Assembly (NCBI GenBank): GCA_002429965.1
Contig: DJBG01000238.1
Span: 21,279 to 29,617 of the forward strand
DNA: 8,339 bases
Source: Hungatella sp. UBA5982
Lineage (GTDB): Bacteria; Bacillota; Clostridia; Lachnospirales; Lachnospiraceae
Direction of reading: 5' to 3'
Both the position numbers and the translations under genes were made by a program. This document shows positions 1 to 6,244 of this stretch, piece by piece (position 1 is the stretch's first letter; the number at the start of each line of letters is the position of its first letter). The notes beneath the pieces are model-generated. The model ran no database searches and was not told where the DNA came from. It saw only the letters and a list, made by a program, of their open reading frames with translations.

Positions 1-480
1 CGGGCAAAAGCCAGAACCTCTGTTTATGAGGGGCCTCTGATGCCGGAAAAATATTATGAGCCTTATACGCCCTCGGGGCAGAAGATGAACACTTCCAGAG
101 GCTGGGAGATCTATGAGCCGGCAATCTATGATATTGCAAAAAATATAAAAGAAAATTACGGAAATCTTCCCTGGTACATATCAGAAAACGGTATGGGAAT
201 CCAGGGAGAAGAGGAGTATATGGATGAGAACGGTGTGGTGACAGATGATTACCGGATCGAATTCATCAAGGACCATTTGAAATACCTGCACAAGGCCATT
301 GAAGAAGGCAGTAATTGCTTTGGATATCATTTATGGGCTCCCTTTGACTGCTGGTCCTGGATCAATGCCTATAAGAACCGGTATGGTCTGTTAAGAGTAG
401 ACATTTATGACAACTGTAAAATTACCATGAAAAAATCAGGAACCTGGTTTAAGGAGCTGTCAGACCGGAATGGATTTTAA
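1..480 (+). CDS. Family 1 glycoside hydrolase (beta-glucosidase / 6-phospho-beta-glucosidase type), C-terminal part, 5' truncated by window edge
   Basis: The reading frame is open from base 1 to the TAA at 478-480 and gives the last 159 residues. GH1 enzymes are usually about 450-480 residues, so roughly 300 are missing to the left. The segment before the nucleophile (GWEIYEPAIYDIAKNI) and the motif YISENGMG match the GH1 signature; the catalytic nucleophile Glu is codon 184-186. Near the end, the stretch SWINAYKNRYG, then L-L-R-V-D, aligns with the sugar/phosphate-recognition loop. In 6-phospho-glycosidases such as LacG this loop reads S-W-x-N-x-Y-x-K-R-Y. Here Ser and Tyr are kept, but the Lys position is Asn and a Lys sits one residue earlier. 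A cytosolic hydrolase of beta-glucosides or their 6-phosphates is inferred; phospho-specificity is uncertain. The mannose-6-phosphate isomerase gene starts 31 bases downstream on the same strand, fitting a sugar-utilisation operon. Confidence 0.93.
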   Translation, partial: RAKARTSVYEGPLMPEKYYEPYTPSGQKMNTSRGWEIYEPAIYDIAKNIKENYGNLPWYISENGMGIQGEEEYMDENGVVTDDYRIEFIKDHLKYLHKAIEEGSNCFGYHLWAPFDCWSWINAYKNRYGLLRVDIYDNCKITMKKSGTWFKELSDRNGF

Positions 481-511
481 ATGATTGTTTGGGGAAATAT
501 GGAGGGAGATC

Positions 512-1639
512 ATGGAAATAAGAAAAGATGGTCCCATACGTCTGACAGGTTCCAGAGCCTGGAGGACCTATTTTGGAGGAAAACTGCTGGAACAATTTCA
601 CGGAGCAAAAACAGGGGAAGATGGTCATTTTCCGGAGGAATGGATTGCTTCTCTTGTGGCGGCCAGGAACGCAGGGAGAGAAGAATTGACGGAAGGTTTG
701 AGCATGCTGGCAGACCGGCCTTCGGTGTCATTGAAAGAACTGATTGAATCAGACCCCGCCGGTTATCTGGGAGAAGAGCATGCCGCACAGCTGGGGGCAA
801 CCCTGGGAGTGCTGGTGAAGCTGATCGATTCAGCAGAGCGGCTGGCCGTTCAGGTGCATCCGGATAAAAAGAAAGCCAGGGAGCTGTTTCACTCTGAATA
901 TGGGAAAACGGAATGCTGGCACATACTTGGGGGCAGGGAGATCCATGGAGAAAAGCCCTGCGTCTACCTGGGATTTCGTCCGGGTGTGACACGGTCGCAC
1001 TGGAAGGATTGCTTTCTGCGGCAGGATATAGAAGCCATTCTCCAATGTCTGCATCGGTTTGAAATACAGGAGGGGGATAGCATTCTGATCGAAGGCGGCG
1101 TTCCCCATGCAATTGGTGCCGGTTGTTTTCTGGTGGAAATCCAGGAGCCCACCGATTATACCATACGGGTGGAGAGGGTGACCCCGTCAGGGTATCAGGT
1201 GGCGGATTCCATGTGTCACCAGGGTCTTGGCTTTGAAAAGATGTTTGAATGCTTCCATTATGAGAATTTTTCAGAGGAGGAAGCAAGGAAACGGTGGTTT
1301 GTTCCGGCAAAGCTTTTAAAAGAAGAGGGGAAAAACCGCTGGATCCGTCTGGTGGGATATGAAGAGACTCCATCCTTTTGTATGGAACTGATGGAAATAA
1401 AAGATGCCATGAGCTTAAAACAGAATGTCTGCAGCGCAGTTTATGTTCTGGAGGGGCGTGGAAAACTGCTTTTAGGAACCGGCAATGCCATGCAGGAGTC
1501 AGCCGGGCAGGAGCATATCTGGCAGGAAAAGGTGAAACAGGGAGACCAGTTCTTTCTGCCTGCAGGGACACAGGAGATTCAGTGGATTGCCGAAGATGGA
1601 AGCCATTTAAAGCTTATTCAGTGCTTTGGGCCAGAATAG
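512..1639 (+). CDS. manA: Mannose-6-phosphate isomerase, class I (type I phosphomannose isomerase)
   Basis: A 375-residue zinc-dependent cytosolic enzyme interconverting mannose-6-phosphate and fructose-6-phosphate. Zinc ligands of the family are visible: Q114 and H116 in QVHP, E134 in GKTECW, and H199 in GVPHAIG. Further family landmarks are PEEWIAS (41-47), YLGFRPGV (152-159) and QEPTDYTIRVE (211-221). The C-terminal third (about 265-375) is the second, degenerate cupin half. I chose ATG 512 because GGAGGGAG at 501-508 lies at ideal spacing. The in-frame TTG at 485 has no comparable site and would add nine atypical residues. At 375 residues it is longer than the roughly 315-residue Bacillus enzymes but within the range of the class. 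It lies 31 bases after the GH1 gene with no terminator between them, so co-transcription is likely. Its product would feed mannose-derived sugar into glycolysis, or supply mannose-6-phosphate for glycan synthesis. Confidence 0.95.
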   Translation: MEIRKDGPIRLTGSRAWRTYFGGKLLEQFHGAKTGEDGHFPEEWIASLVAARNAGREELTEGLSMLADRPSVSLKELIESDPAGYLGEEHAAQLGATLGVLVKLIDSAERLAVQVHPDKKKARELFHSEYGKTECWHILGGREIHGEKPCVYLGFRPGVTRSHWKDCFLRQDIEAILQCLHRFEIQEGDSILIEGGVPHAIGAGCFLVEIQEPTDYTIRVERVTPSGYQVADSMCHQGLGFEKMFECFHYENFSEEEARKRWFVPAKLLKEEGKNRWIRLVGYEETPSFCMELMEIKDAMSLKQNVCSAVYVLEGRGKLLLGTGNAMQESAGQEHIWQEKVKQGDQFFLPAGTQEIQWIAEDGSHLKLIQCFGPE

Positions 1640-1755
1640 AGTAAGGGAAGAAAAAGGAGCAAAATCAAGGAAAAAGTGATTCCGGCCAGACTTTACTTAT
1701 AAGAGAGGAAGAAAGAGGGGAAGATAAGGGCAGGACGGTTTTGGGGAGTAATGCG

Positions 1756-1968
1756 ATGAATCTTATCTTTCTTTTAATGGCCTGGCTGCCAATCTTGATT
1801 GGAGCTTTGGGAATTGTTTTGATTTTTTATTATTTCTATCAATGGATGAAAGGCTTTCGGTTAATAAAATACCGATTGGCAGGTGAAATCTGCCTTTTAG
1901 CTGTACTTGCGTACTTTTTGGTATTCTTTCTTTTTTGGTTCATGGGGCTGGGCCTGGCTACCGGTTAA
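1756..1968 (+). CDS. Small hydrophobic membrane protein, 70 residues, function unknown
   Basis: Not recognised as a named family. The product has two clear hydrophobic segments, roughly residues 4-27 and 42-65, separated by a short basic/aromatic loop (Q-W-M-K-G-F-R-L-I-K-Y-R). This predicts a two-helix hairpin in the cytoplasmic membrane with the loop on the cytosolic side by the positive-inside rule. ATG 1756 is chosen because GGGGAG at 1743-1748 stands 7 bases upstream. The in-frame TTG at 1741 overlaps that site and is unlikely. The gene is 116 bases after manA with no terminator seen between, so read-through from the sugar operon is possible. I could not find a convincing promoter of its own in the purine-rich gap. 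Its last codons form the left arm of a terminator hairpin. Confidence 0.7.
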   Translation: MNLIFLLMAWLPILIGALGIVLIFYYFYQWMKGFRLIKYRLAGEICLLAVLAYFLVFFLFWFMGLGLATG

Positions 1969-1995
1969 GAACAGCCGGCAGACAGGCCTTTCTTT
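1951..1995 (+). terminator. Rho-independent terminator overlapping the 3' end of the small membrane protein gene
   Basis: GGCCTG (1951-1956) pairs with CAGGCC (1983-1988). After a G-A mismatch, 1958-1959 pair with 1980-1981, and CCGG (1961-1964) pairs with CCGG (1975-1978), leaving a loop of about 8-10 bases. TTTCTTT follows at 1989-1995. The left arm is coding sequence. The T tract runs into the stop codon of the convergent minus-strand gene. No T tract exists on the other strand, so it acts for plus-strand transcripts only. Confidence 0.7.
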
Positions 1996-2251
1996 AACTT
2001 TTATGGAAATTATAAAATGCCTTTAAATCCTCTTTCCTCTCCGGAGGCAGGAGGATTTTTTTAATTCCCCGAATGGCCCCTTCTAAAGCATACAGCCGGT
2101 GGATGCAGGCGGAGGAGTTCATGGCCTGGATCTTCAGCCAGGCCTGTTCAGCGCCTGTTGCCTTTAATTCTTCATAAGTAAAGATTCCGGTTTCATTCAA
2201 CTGCCGTTCTACTTCCTTTCCGATATTAGGAAGGTCTGATAATTCGCCCAT
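1994..2251 (-). CDS. TfoX C-terminal-domain-like protein (stand-alone helix-hairpin-helix protein)
   Basis: An 85-residue protein. Residues 5-17 (SDLPNIGKEVERQ) and the following GIFTYEELKATGA are the hallmark of the TfoX/Sxy C-terminal domain, a helix-hairpin-helix fold. Residues 53-73, with LYALEGAIRGI then LPPERK, complete the family pattern. The TfoX N-terminal domain is absent, as is common for stand-alone clostridial versions. ATG at 2251 is chosen because the minus strand reads AAAGGAGG six bases before it; the longer frame up to 2293 begins upstream of that site with a lysine/arginine-rich stretch and is rejected. In proteobacteria full-length TfoX activates competence genes. The role of the isolated domain is not established, and nucleic-acid or protein binding is only an inference. 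It has its own promoter at 2282-2310, so it need not depend on the araC-type gene upstream. Confidence 0.88.
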   Translation of the reverse strand: MGELSDLPNIGKEVERQLNETGIFTYEELKATGAEQAWLKIQAMNSSACIHRLYALEGAIRGIKKILLPPERKEDLKAFYNFHKS

Positions 2252-2281
2252 TGTATTCCTCCTTTTGATCCTTATTTTTTT

Positions 2282-2310
2282 ATTATAGCTCATAGGAAAA
2301 GGGGAGTAAA
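2282..2310 (-). promoter_or_regulatory. Sigma-A-type promoter for the TfoX-like gene
   Basis: On the minus strand a TTTACT -35 box (2305-2310) is followed after exactly 17 bases by a consensus TATAAT -10 box (2282-2287). The expected transcript start is about 25 bases before the AAAGGAGG ribosome binding site of the TfoX-like gene. Confidence 0.6.
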
Positions 2311-2329
2311 GGAGTTCCGTTGGGAATGT

Positions 2330-3223
2330 TTATGAGTTTTTCCTGCTGTCCCGGTGTTTTCTGGGGGTTATATGAAATTCTCTTTTAAACAGGCGGTCAA
2401 AATAGCTGGTGCTCTCAAAACCGGTATGCTCTGCGATGTGGGTTATGGAGCGGTCCGTGTGAAGGAGCAGCTTCCATGCCTGCTGGAGCCGGTATTTATT
2501 CAAATATTCTATGGGCGACAAGGGGACGGAGCATTGAAAGCAGCGGAGAGCCTCCCGCTTACTTACGCCAACAGATGAGGCGATATCCTTCAGTGTGATC
2601 TTTTTCCAGTAGTTTTCTTCGATAAAACAGGTCATGCCTTTAAACCGGGCCTGGGAAATCCTGCTTACTCCCGTATTTTCCATGGTCGCAAATTCCAGCA
2701 TGTGCTCAAACAGGCTGGCCCAGATCTGGCAGACGATGATATGGGCCTCCAGCTCCCAGGCTGGACCGGGATTCTCGCATAAGTCATACAGCCTAGAAAG
2801 AGAGGTAAGAATGTCTTTCTGCCAGGAACTGCTGCTCTTTAGGACAAAATGGGAAATGCCTGATGTAAGAAAGGGAAGTAAGTATTTTTCATAAATAGAA
2901 CTATTTTCAGGGGCAATAAAATCGGATGCAAACAAAACGTTGGGGATAACTGCGGTCCCATCTGAGAGAAAACGGTGAATGACTCCGGAATTGATGAAAA
3001 CCCCATCTCCCGCTTCCAGTATGTAATTGATGTTGCCGACGGAGCACTGCAGGATCCCTTCTGTTACAGTCACCAGTTCAAATTCCCTGTGCCAGTGCCA
3101 GTCAATGCACTGGTTATCGAATTTTCCTACATCTTCATAATAATATTGAAATGGAAAGGTGGATGATCCGTGGGAGATAAGCTCCATCATGGATTCGTCG
3201 GTAAATATTTTCGTATTTTGCAT
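2330..3223 (-). CDS. AraC-family transcriptional regulator with N-terminal cupin sensor domain
   Basis: A 297-residue cytosolic DNA-binding regulator. The N-terminal cupin-like sensor spans about residues 25-115, with the H-x-H-x-E cluster of DWHWHREFEL (41-50) and the GD..FINSGVIH turn (72-83). The C-terminal AraC DNA-binding domain is about 190-292. Helix-turn-helix one is near KDIASSVGVSKREALRCF (212-229). Helix-turn-helix two is near SITHIAEHTGFESTSYFDRLFK (259-280), followed by the F-x-x-T-P-R ending. ATG 3223 is chosen because the minus strand has AAAGGGG eight bases upstream. A longer frame to 3313 would start upstream of the promoter proposed here. It is divergent from the MFS transporter gene, the usual arrangement for a regulator with its target; the likely ligand is a sugar or glycoside, but the sequence does not say which. 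Confidence 0.94.
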   Translation of the reverse strand: MQNTKIFTDESMMELISHGSSTFPFQYYYEDVGKFDNQCIDWHWHREFELVTVTEGILQCSVGNINYILEAGDGVFINSGVIHRFLSDGTAVIPNVLFASDFIAPENSSIYEKYLLPFLTSGISHFVLKSSSSWQKDILTSLSRLYDLCENPGPAWELEAHIIVCQIWASLFEHMLEFATMENTGVSRISQARFKGMTCFIEENYWKKITLKDIASSVGVSKREALRCFQCSVPLSPIEYLNKYRLQQAWKLLLHTDRSITHIAEHTGFESTSYFDRLFKREFHITPRKHRDSRKNS

Positions 3224-3252
3224 AGAGCGTACCCCTTTGGCTGATTGGCTAG

Positions 3253-3282
3253 ATTGTATCATAAACTGGCGGTAATTTACAA
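3253..3282 (-). promoter_or_regulatory. Promoter of the AraC-type regulator gene
   Basis: The minus strand shows TTGTAA (-35, at 3277-3282) and TACAAT (-10, at 3253-3258) with an 18-base spacer. It lies in the 116-base divergent region and would start transcription about 23 bases before the ATG at 3223. Confidence 0.5.
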
Positions 3283-3303
3283 GATTTTGAAAAAAATATG
3301 CGG

Positions 3304-3332
3304 TATAATACAAAAAAAATGAACAGCAGGTG
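3304..3332 (+). promoter_or_regulatory. -10 box and ribosome binding site of the MFS transporter gene
   Basis: A perfect TATAAT stands at 3304-3309, but the positions 16-18 bases upstream hold no recognisable -35 box (AAGATT at the 17-base spacing). A weak -35 with a consensus -10 is typical of promoters that need an activator, which fits the divergent AraC-type gene. The site AGGTG (3328-3332) lies 7 bases before the GTG start at 3340. Confidence 0.45.
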
Positions 3333-3339
3333 ATTCCCA

Positions 3340-4566
3340 GTGAATAAAGATTATACCAAAACCGTCCATGCTTGTTTTATGAGCTATATCGTACAGGCGA
3401 TCATTAACAATTTTGTACCACTTTTATTTCTTACGTTTCAGTCGGAGTACGGCATTTCCTTATCCAGGATTACCATGCTTGTGACACTTAATTTTGGAAT
3501 TCAGCTTTTGGTGGATCTGTTGTCAGCAGGCGTTATTGACCGGGTAGGGTACCGGGCTTCCATGATAACGGCCCATATATTGTCAGCAATAGGTCTGGTG
3601 TCCCTGACCATTCTGCCCGGATTGTTTTCCCAGGCATGGATCGGGCTTTTTGCAGCCGTGGTCATCTATGCGGCAGGAGGCGGCCTTCTGGAGGTTCTGG
3701 TCAGCCCCATTGTAGAGGCTTGTCCCACGGATAACAAGGAAAAGGCCATGAGTATGCTCCATTCCTTCTATTGCTGGGGTCATGTGGGAGTTGTCCTTGT
3801 TTCCACCATATTTTTCAGTATTGCCGGATTGAAAAACTGGAGACTTCTGGCGCTTTTTTGGGCGCTGATCCCTGCTGTTAACATGCTTTTATTTATTAAA
3901 GTACCCATTGCCCCCCTTGTGGAAGAGGATGAAGGCCTTTCCATGAAGGCGCTCATTGGTAAACGGATGTTCTGGGGGTTTATGCTTCTCATGGTATGTG
4001 CCGGAGCCAGTGAGCAGGCAGTAAGCCAGTGGGCCTCCGCTTTTGCAGAGAGAGGACTTGGAGTGAGTAAGGCCATAGGGGACCTTGCCGGTCCCATGCT
4101 TTTTGCCACGATGATGGGAATCTCAAGGGCTGTCTATGGAAAATACGGAGAAAAGATGAATTTAAAAAAGCTGATGATTGCAAGCGGAATCCTATGCGTA
4201 GGCTCTTATTTTCTGATTTCTCTTTCGCCCTTACCTGTACTGGGCTTTTTAGGCTGCGGGCTGTGCGGCCTGTCTGTGGGGATCATGTGGCCCGGATCTT
4301 TTAGCATGGCTTCTGCCTCCATACGAGGGGGAGGGACCGCGATGTTTGCATTTCTTGCGCTGGCTGGGGACTTAGGCTGCTCCGGAGGGCCCACATTAGT
4401 AGGCATGATATCCGGGTATTTCGAAAACAATCTAAAAATCGGAATATTAGGGGCGGTCCTGTTTCCTGTTATTCTGGTTTTCACCCTGATCCATTTTTAC
4501 AGATCAGAGAGAAAAACAGAGATTTTTATGAAAAATAATCAGGAGCAGATGAATTGTGACATATAG
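3340..4566 (+). CDS. Major facilitator superfamily transporter, probable sugar/small-molecule permease
   Basis: A 408-residue integral membrane protein with about 12 hydrophobic segments in two halves, joined by a hydrophilic loop near residues 190-210 (VEEDEGLSMKALIGKR). After the second segment, the loop G-V-I-D-R-V-G-Y-R (64-72) is a motif-A-like signature of the superfamily. Glycine-rich segments such as AAGGGLLEVLVSP (110-122) and the late GLCGLSVGIMWPGSF region resemble the FucP-like sugar:proton symporter branch. Start is GTG 3340 with AGGTG 7 bases upstream; no better ATG exists nearby. It is divergent from an AraC-type regulator, which is its probable controller, and a GyrI-like small-molecule-binding protein gene follows 77 bases downstream. 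Sugar uptake is my preferred reading from the regulator type; export of a drug-like compound is the alternative suggested by the GyrI-like neighbour. Confidence 0.88.
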   Translation: MNKDYTKTVHACFMSYIVQAIINNFVPLLFLTFQSEYGISLSRITMLVTLNFGIQLLVDLLSAGVIDRVGYRASMITAHILSAIGLVSLTILPGLFSQAWIGLFAAVVIYAAGGGLLEVLVSPIVEACPTDNKEKAMSMLHSFYCWGHVGVVLVSTIFFSIAGLKNWRLLALFWALIPAVNMLLFIKVPIAPLVEEDEGLSMKALIGKRMFWGFMLLMVCAGASEQAVSQWASAFAERGLGVSKAIGDLAGPMLFATMMGISRAVYGKYGEKMNLKKLMIASGILCVGSYFLISLSPLPVLGFLGCGLCGLSVGIMWPGSFSMASASIRGGGTAMFAFLALAGDLGCSGGPTLVGMISGYFENNLKIGILGAVLFPVILVFTLIHFYRSERKTEIFMKNNQEQMNCDI

Positions 4567-4572
4567 ATGTCA
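4557..4572. promoter_or_regulatory. Perfect palindrome, candidate operator upstream of the GyrI-like gene
   Basis: The arms TGACAT (4557-4562) and ATGTCA (4567-4572) are exact reverse complements around a 4-base centre. The element overlaps the last codons and stop of the MFS gene. It covers the place where a -35 box would lie for the extended -10 at 4582-4590. It is too short and lacks a T tract to be a terminator. Binding by a regulator is inferred from position only. Confidence 0.4.
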
Positions 4573-4581
4573 TGTTTGGTA

Positions 4582-4590
4582 TGCTACAAT
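4582..4590 (+). promoter_or_regulatory. Extended -10 promoter of the GyrI-like gene
   Basis: TGC followed by TACAAT (4585-4590) is an extended -10 element, 53 bases before the ATG at 4644. No good -35 box is present at the 16-18 base spacing, where the palindrome 4557-4572 lies instead. GAGG at 4633-4636 is the ribosome binding site. Confidence 0.5.
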
Positions 4591-4643
4591 CCACTTACCG
4601 TAGAAAGAATAATAAGGCAAGAAAGAGAAAATGAGGTAAGAAA

Positions 4644-5102
4644 ATGGATTTTGAGAGAGTTGAGCTTAAGGAAAAAAAGGTAGTTGGGCTGTTGGCCCGG
4701 ACAAACAACACATCACCGGATATGGGAAATGTGATCGGCGGCCTGTGGGAAGGCTTTTACGGAATTGGGATTTATTCCGCCATTAAAAATAAGAGCAATG
4801 ACAAGTCCCTGGGAATCTATACGGATTATGCTGGAAAGGAAATGGACGATTACAGTGTGATAGCAGCCTGTGAGGTAGAAGCAGCGGACGAGATCCCGGA
4901 AGGCACGGTGGTAAGGACCATTCCGGCAGGGCTGTATGCAAAATTTGTAGTAAGGGGAAACATGGTAAAGGCAGTAGCGGAATTCTGGCAGGAGCTTTGG
5001 AAGATAGATCTGCCAAGAGCCTTTGTCTGCGATTTTGAAGAATATCAGAACGGGGACATGGAGGATGCACTGATTCATATTTATATCGGTTTAAAGGATT
5101 GA
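4644..5102 (+). CDS. GyrI-like / AraC-type effector-binding domain protein (stand-alone small-molecule-binding protein)
   Basis: A 152-residue cytosolic protein with no DNA-binding part. The pattern fits the GyrI-like effector-binding fold, a duplicated beta-alpha-beta-beta unit. First repeat: K-V-V-G-L-L-A-R (12-19), helix with LWEGFYG (34-40), and the strand LGIYTDY (56-62). Second repeat: IPAGLYAKFVVRG (93-105), helix with VAEFWQELWK (111-120), and ending IHIYIGLK. The acidic residues of DFEEY (130-134) sit where this fold usually carries the ligand-contacting glutamate. Start ATG 4644 has GAGG 7 bases upstream. Family members bind hydrophobic, often cationic, drugs or counter toxins. Here the role is inferred to be ligand sequestration or sensing. 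It follows the MFS gene by 77 bases but has its own promoter and ends at a terminator. Confidence 0.88.
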   Translation: MDFERVELKEKKVVGLLARTNNTSPDMGNVIGGLWEGFYGIGIYSAIKNKSNDKSLGIYTDYAGKEMDDYSVIAACEVEAADEIPEGTVVRTIPAGLYAKFVVRGNMVKAVAEFWQELWKIDLPRAFVCDFEEYQNGDMEDALIHIYIGLKD

Positions 5103-5150
5103 TAAAAGAAAAGGAGGGAGCCGCAAGCGGTTTTCCCTCCTAATTTGTTT
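5103..5150. terminator. Bidirectional Rho-independent terminator between convergent genes
   Basis: AGGAGGGA (5112-5119) pairs with TCCCTCCT (5134-5141). An inner CCG/CGG pair (5121-5123 with 5128-5130) lies over a short loop and is offset by a small T bulge. The minus strand continues into TTTTCTTTT, a good tract for the secreted-protein gene. The plus strand continues into TAATTTGTTT, a weaker tract for the GyrI-like gene. Confidence 0.8.
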
Positions 5151-5151
5151 A

Positions 5152-6162
5152 TTAATAGATGACTTCTTCATATCCTTCTGTGGAAGGAAATTCAATGGAA
5201 ACAGCTTTTCCCGGATTGTTATAATTTATATCCATATTCATGAGCATACCCATGGTCTCTTCCTCTTCGGTTATGGTCATGTAAATGGAGATAGCCTCTT
5301 TGGAAAAATATCCTTCCGGGCTGATGACTGCCTTTCCGTCGATCCGGTTGATCTTATAATTGGAATCAGAAAGGGTGGGCCATATCTCGTCGTAGAAATT
5401 GGTGAGGTGTTTTTCCAGTCCTTCAGTTTTGCTGGAATAAAAAAGGATTTTATTCCCGGCGTCACCATCTGCAATCTGTACGTTATGCAGGAAGTCACCA
5501 AACTGCCCGGTCAGCCCTCCCAAAGTGATATTTCTGGTCATGTCCTCATATCCGATTTTCATTTTATATTTTTCATACATCCCCGCATCCAGATAATAGC
5601 AGCCATTGGTGTAGAAAGAAGTCTCTGAATTGCGTATCCCCAGCATATCCATCTTGGTCTGGGAGAGAAATTCCATGTTTGGAGTATTTAAGTCATGGTA
5701 TTTAAGCAGCATATTCATGTATACCGGAAGTTCCAGCCAGTCATAGGAGAGATTCATCTGGATGTCTGCCGTGATATCCAGGCCGGGCAGCCCGGAACTC
5801 TTTAGATCTGCTCCCTGGTAAAGCTCCAGCCCCTTTTGGTTTATGATCCGTGCGGCAGCCGGGTTGGATGCCCTTTGGCGTACAATACCCTGATCGGTCC
5901 ATGCGCCGGATTCATTGACCGTGCTGCCATCGGGGGCCGCGGTTCCGGTAAGAATATAACCGCTTTCATCAATATAGTAGCATTCTGCCATTCCATCTCC
6001 GTCGGAGTCGATCCATTTCCAGACGGAGGAGGGATAGGATTTATCTCCGTCCTGCCACCACCAGCCATGGCTATCCTGTTTCCAGACTCCCGCATGGATG
6101 GTTGATGCCATGGTTATGGACAGAAGTGATACGACTGCAAATAATTTTATAATTTTTTTCAT
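5152..6162 (-). CDS. Secreted protein with one cell-wall-binding-like repeat and a DUF6612-like C-terminal region
   Basis: A 336-residue exported protein. Residues 1-24 are a signal peptide: KK at the start, a hydrophobic core, and likely cleavage after I-H-A24. Residues 25-92 hold one Trp/Gly/Tyr-rich module: GWWWQDG (33-39), SVWKWIDSDGDG (46-57), AECYYIDESGYIL (59-71), then TPDG-like and GAWTDQG. This resembles the choline/cell-wall-binding repeats common on Lachnospiraceae surface proteins; D52-D54-D56-G57 also looks like a calcium-loop motif. From about residue 100 the pattern (ADIQMNLSY, FYTNGCYYLDAGMYEKYKMKI, AISIYMTITEEEE) resembles DUF6612-type lipoproteins, which is an inference from style. 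No cysteine lipobox or LPXTG anchor is present, so retention would rely on the repeat. ATG 6162 follows an AGGAGGA site 10-11 bases upstream. Function unknown. Confidence 0.82.
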   Translation of the reverse strand: MKKIIKLFAVVSLLSITMASTIHAGVWKQDSHGWWWQDGDKSYPSSVWKWIDSDGDGMAECYYIDESGYILTGTAAPDGSTVNESGAWTDQGIVRQRASNPAAARIINQKGLELYQGADLKSSGLPGLDITADIQMNLSYDWLELPVYMNMLLKYHDLNTPNMEFLSQTKMDMLGIRNSETSFYTNGCYYLDAGMYEKYKMKIGYEDMTRNITLGGLTGQFGDFLHNVQIADGDAGNKILFYSSKTEGLEKHLTNFYDEIWPTLSDSNYKINRIDGKAVISPEGYFSKEAISIYMTITEEEETMGMLMNMDINYNNPGKAVSIEFPSTEGYEEVIY

Positions 6163-6244
6163 GCTTTTTCATTCCTCCTGCTTGTTATATTCGCCCTTAT
6201 CGTGAGAAAGGCTTGGACAAAGCTTCCGGTTACTGCACTTAGTC

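Noticed and set aside
481..747. Plus-strand frame starting ATG 481 overlapping manA
   Set aside because: It runs in another frame through the manA N terminus, and its Arg/Ser/Trp-rich translation has no protein-like pattern. The GGAGGGAG site serves ATG 512.
510..1571. Long minus-strand open frame of 353 codons opposite the manA gene
   Set aside because: It is antisense to a clearly recognised enzyme, has Pro/Ser/His/Leu-rich composition typical of shadow frames, and no ribosome binding site or family motif.
1640..1755. Purine-rich gap as a possible riboswitch or small RNA
   Set aside because: No stem-loop or conserved core was seen; it is mainly GA-rich sequence, and the only short frame (GTG 1675, 8 codons) lacks support.
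4713..5078. Minus-strand frames opposite the GyrI-like gene
   Set aside because: Antisense shadows of a recognised fold, with low-complexity Pro/Leu/His composition and no ribosome binding site.
5836..6105. Overlapping frames on both strands opposite the secreted protein's repeat region
   Set aside because: They arise from the Gly/Trp/Pro-rich codons of the real gene; no initiation signals or motifs were found.
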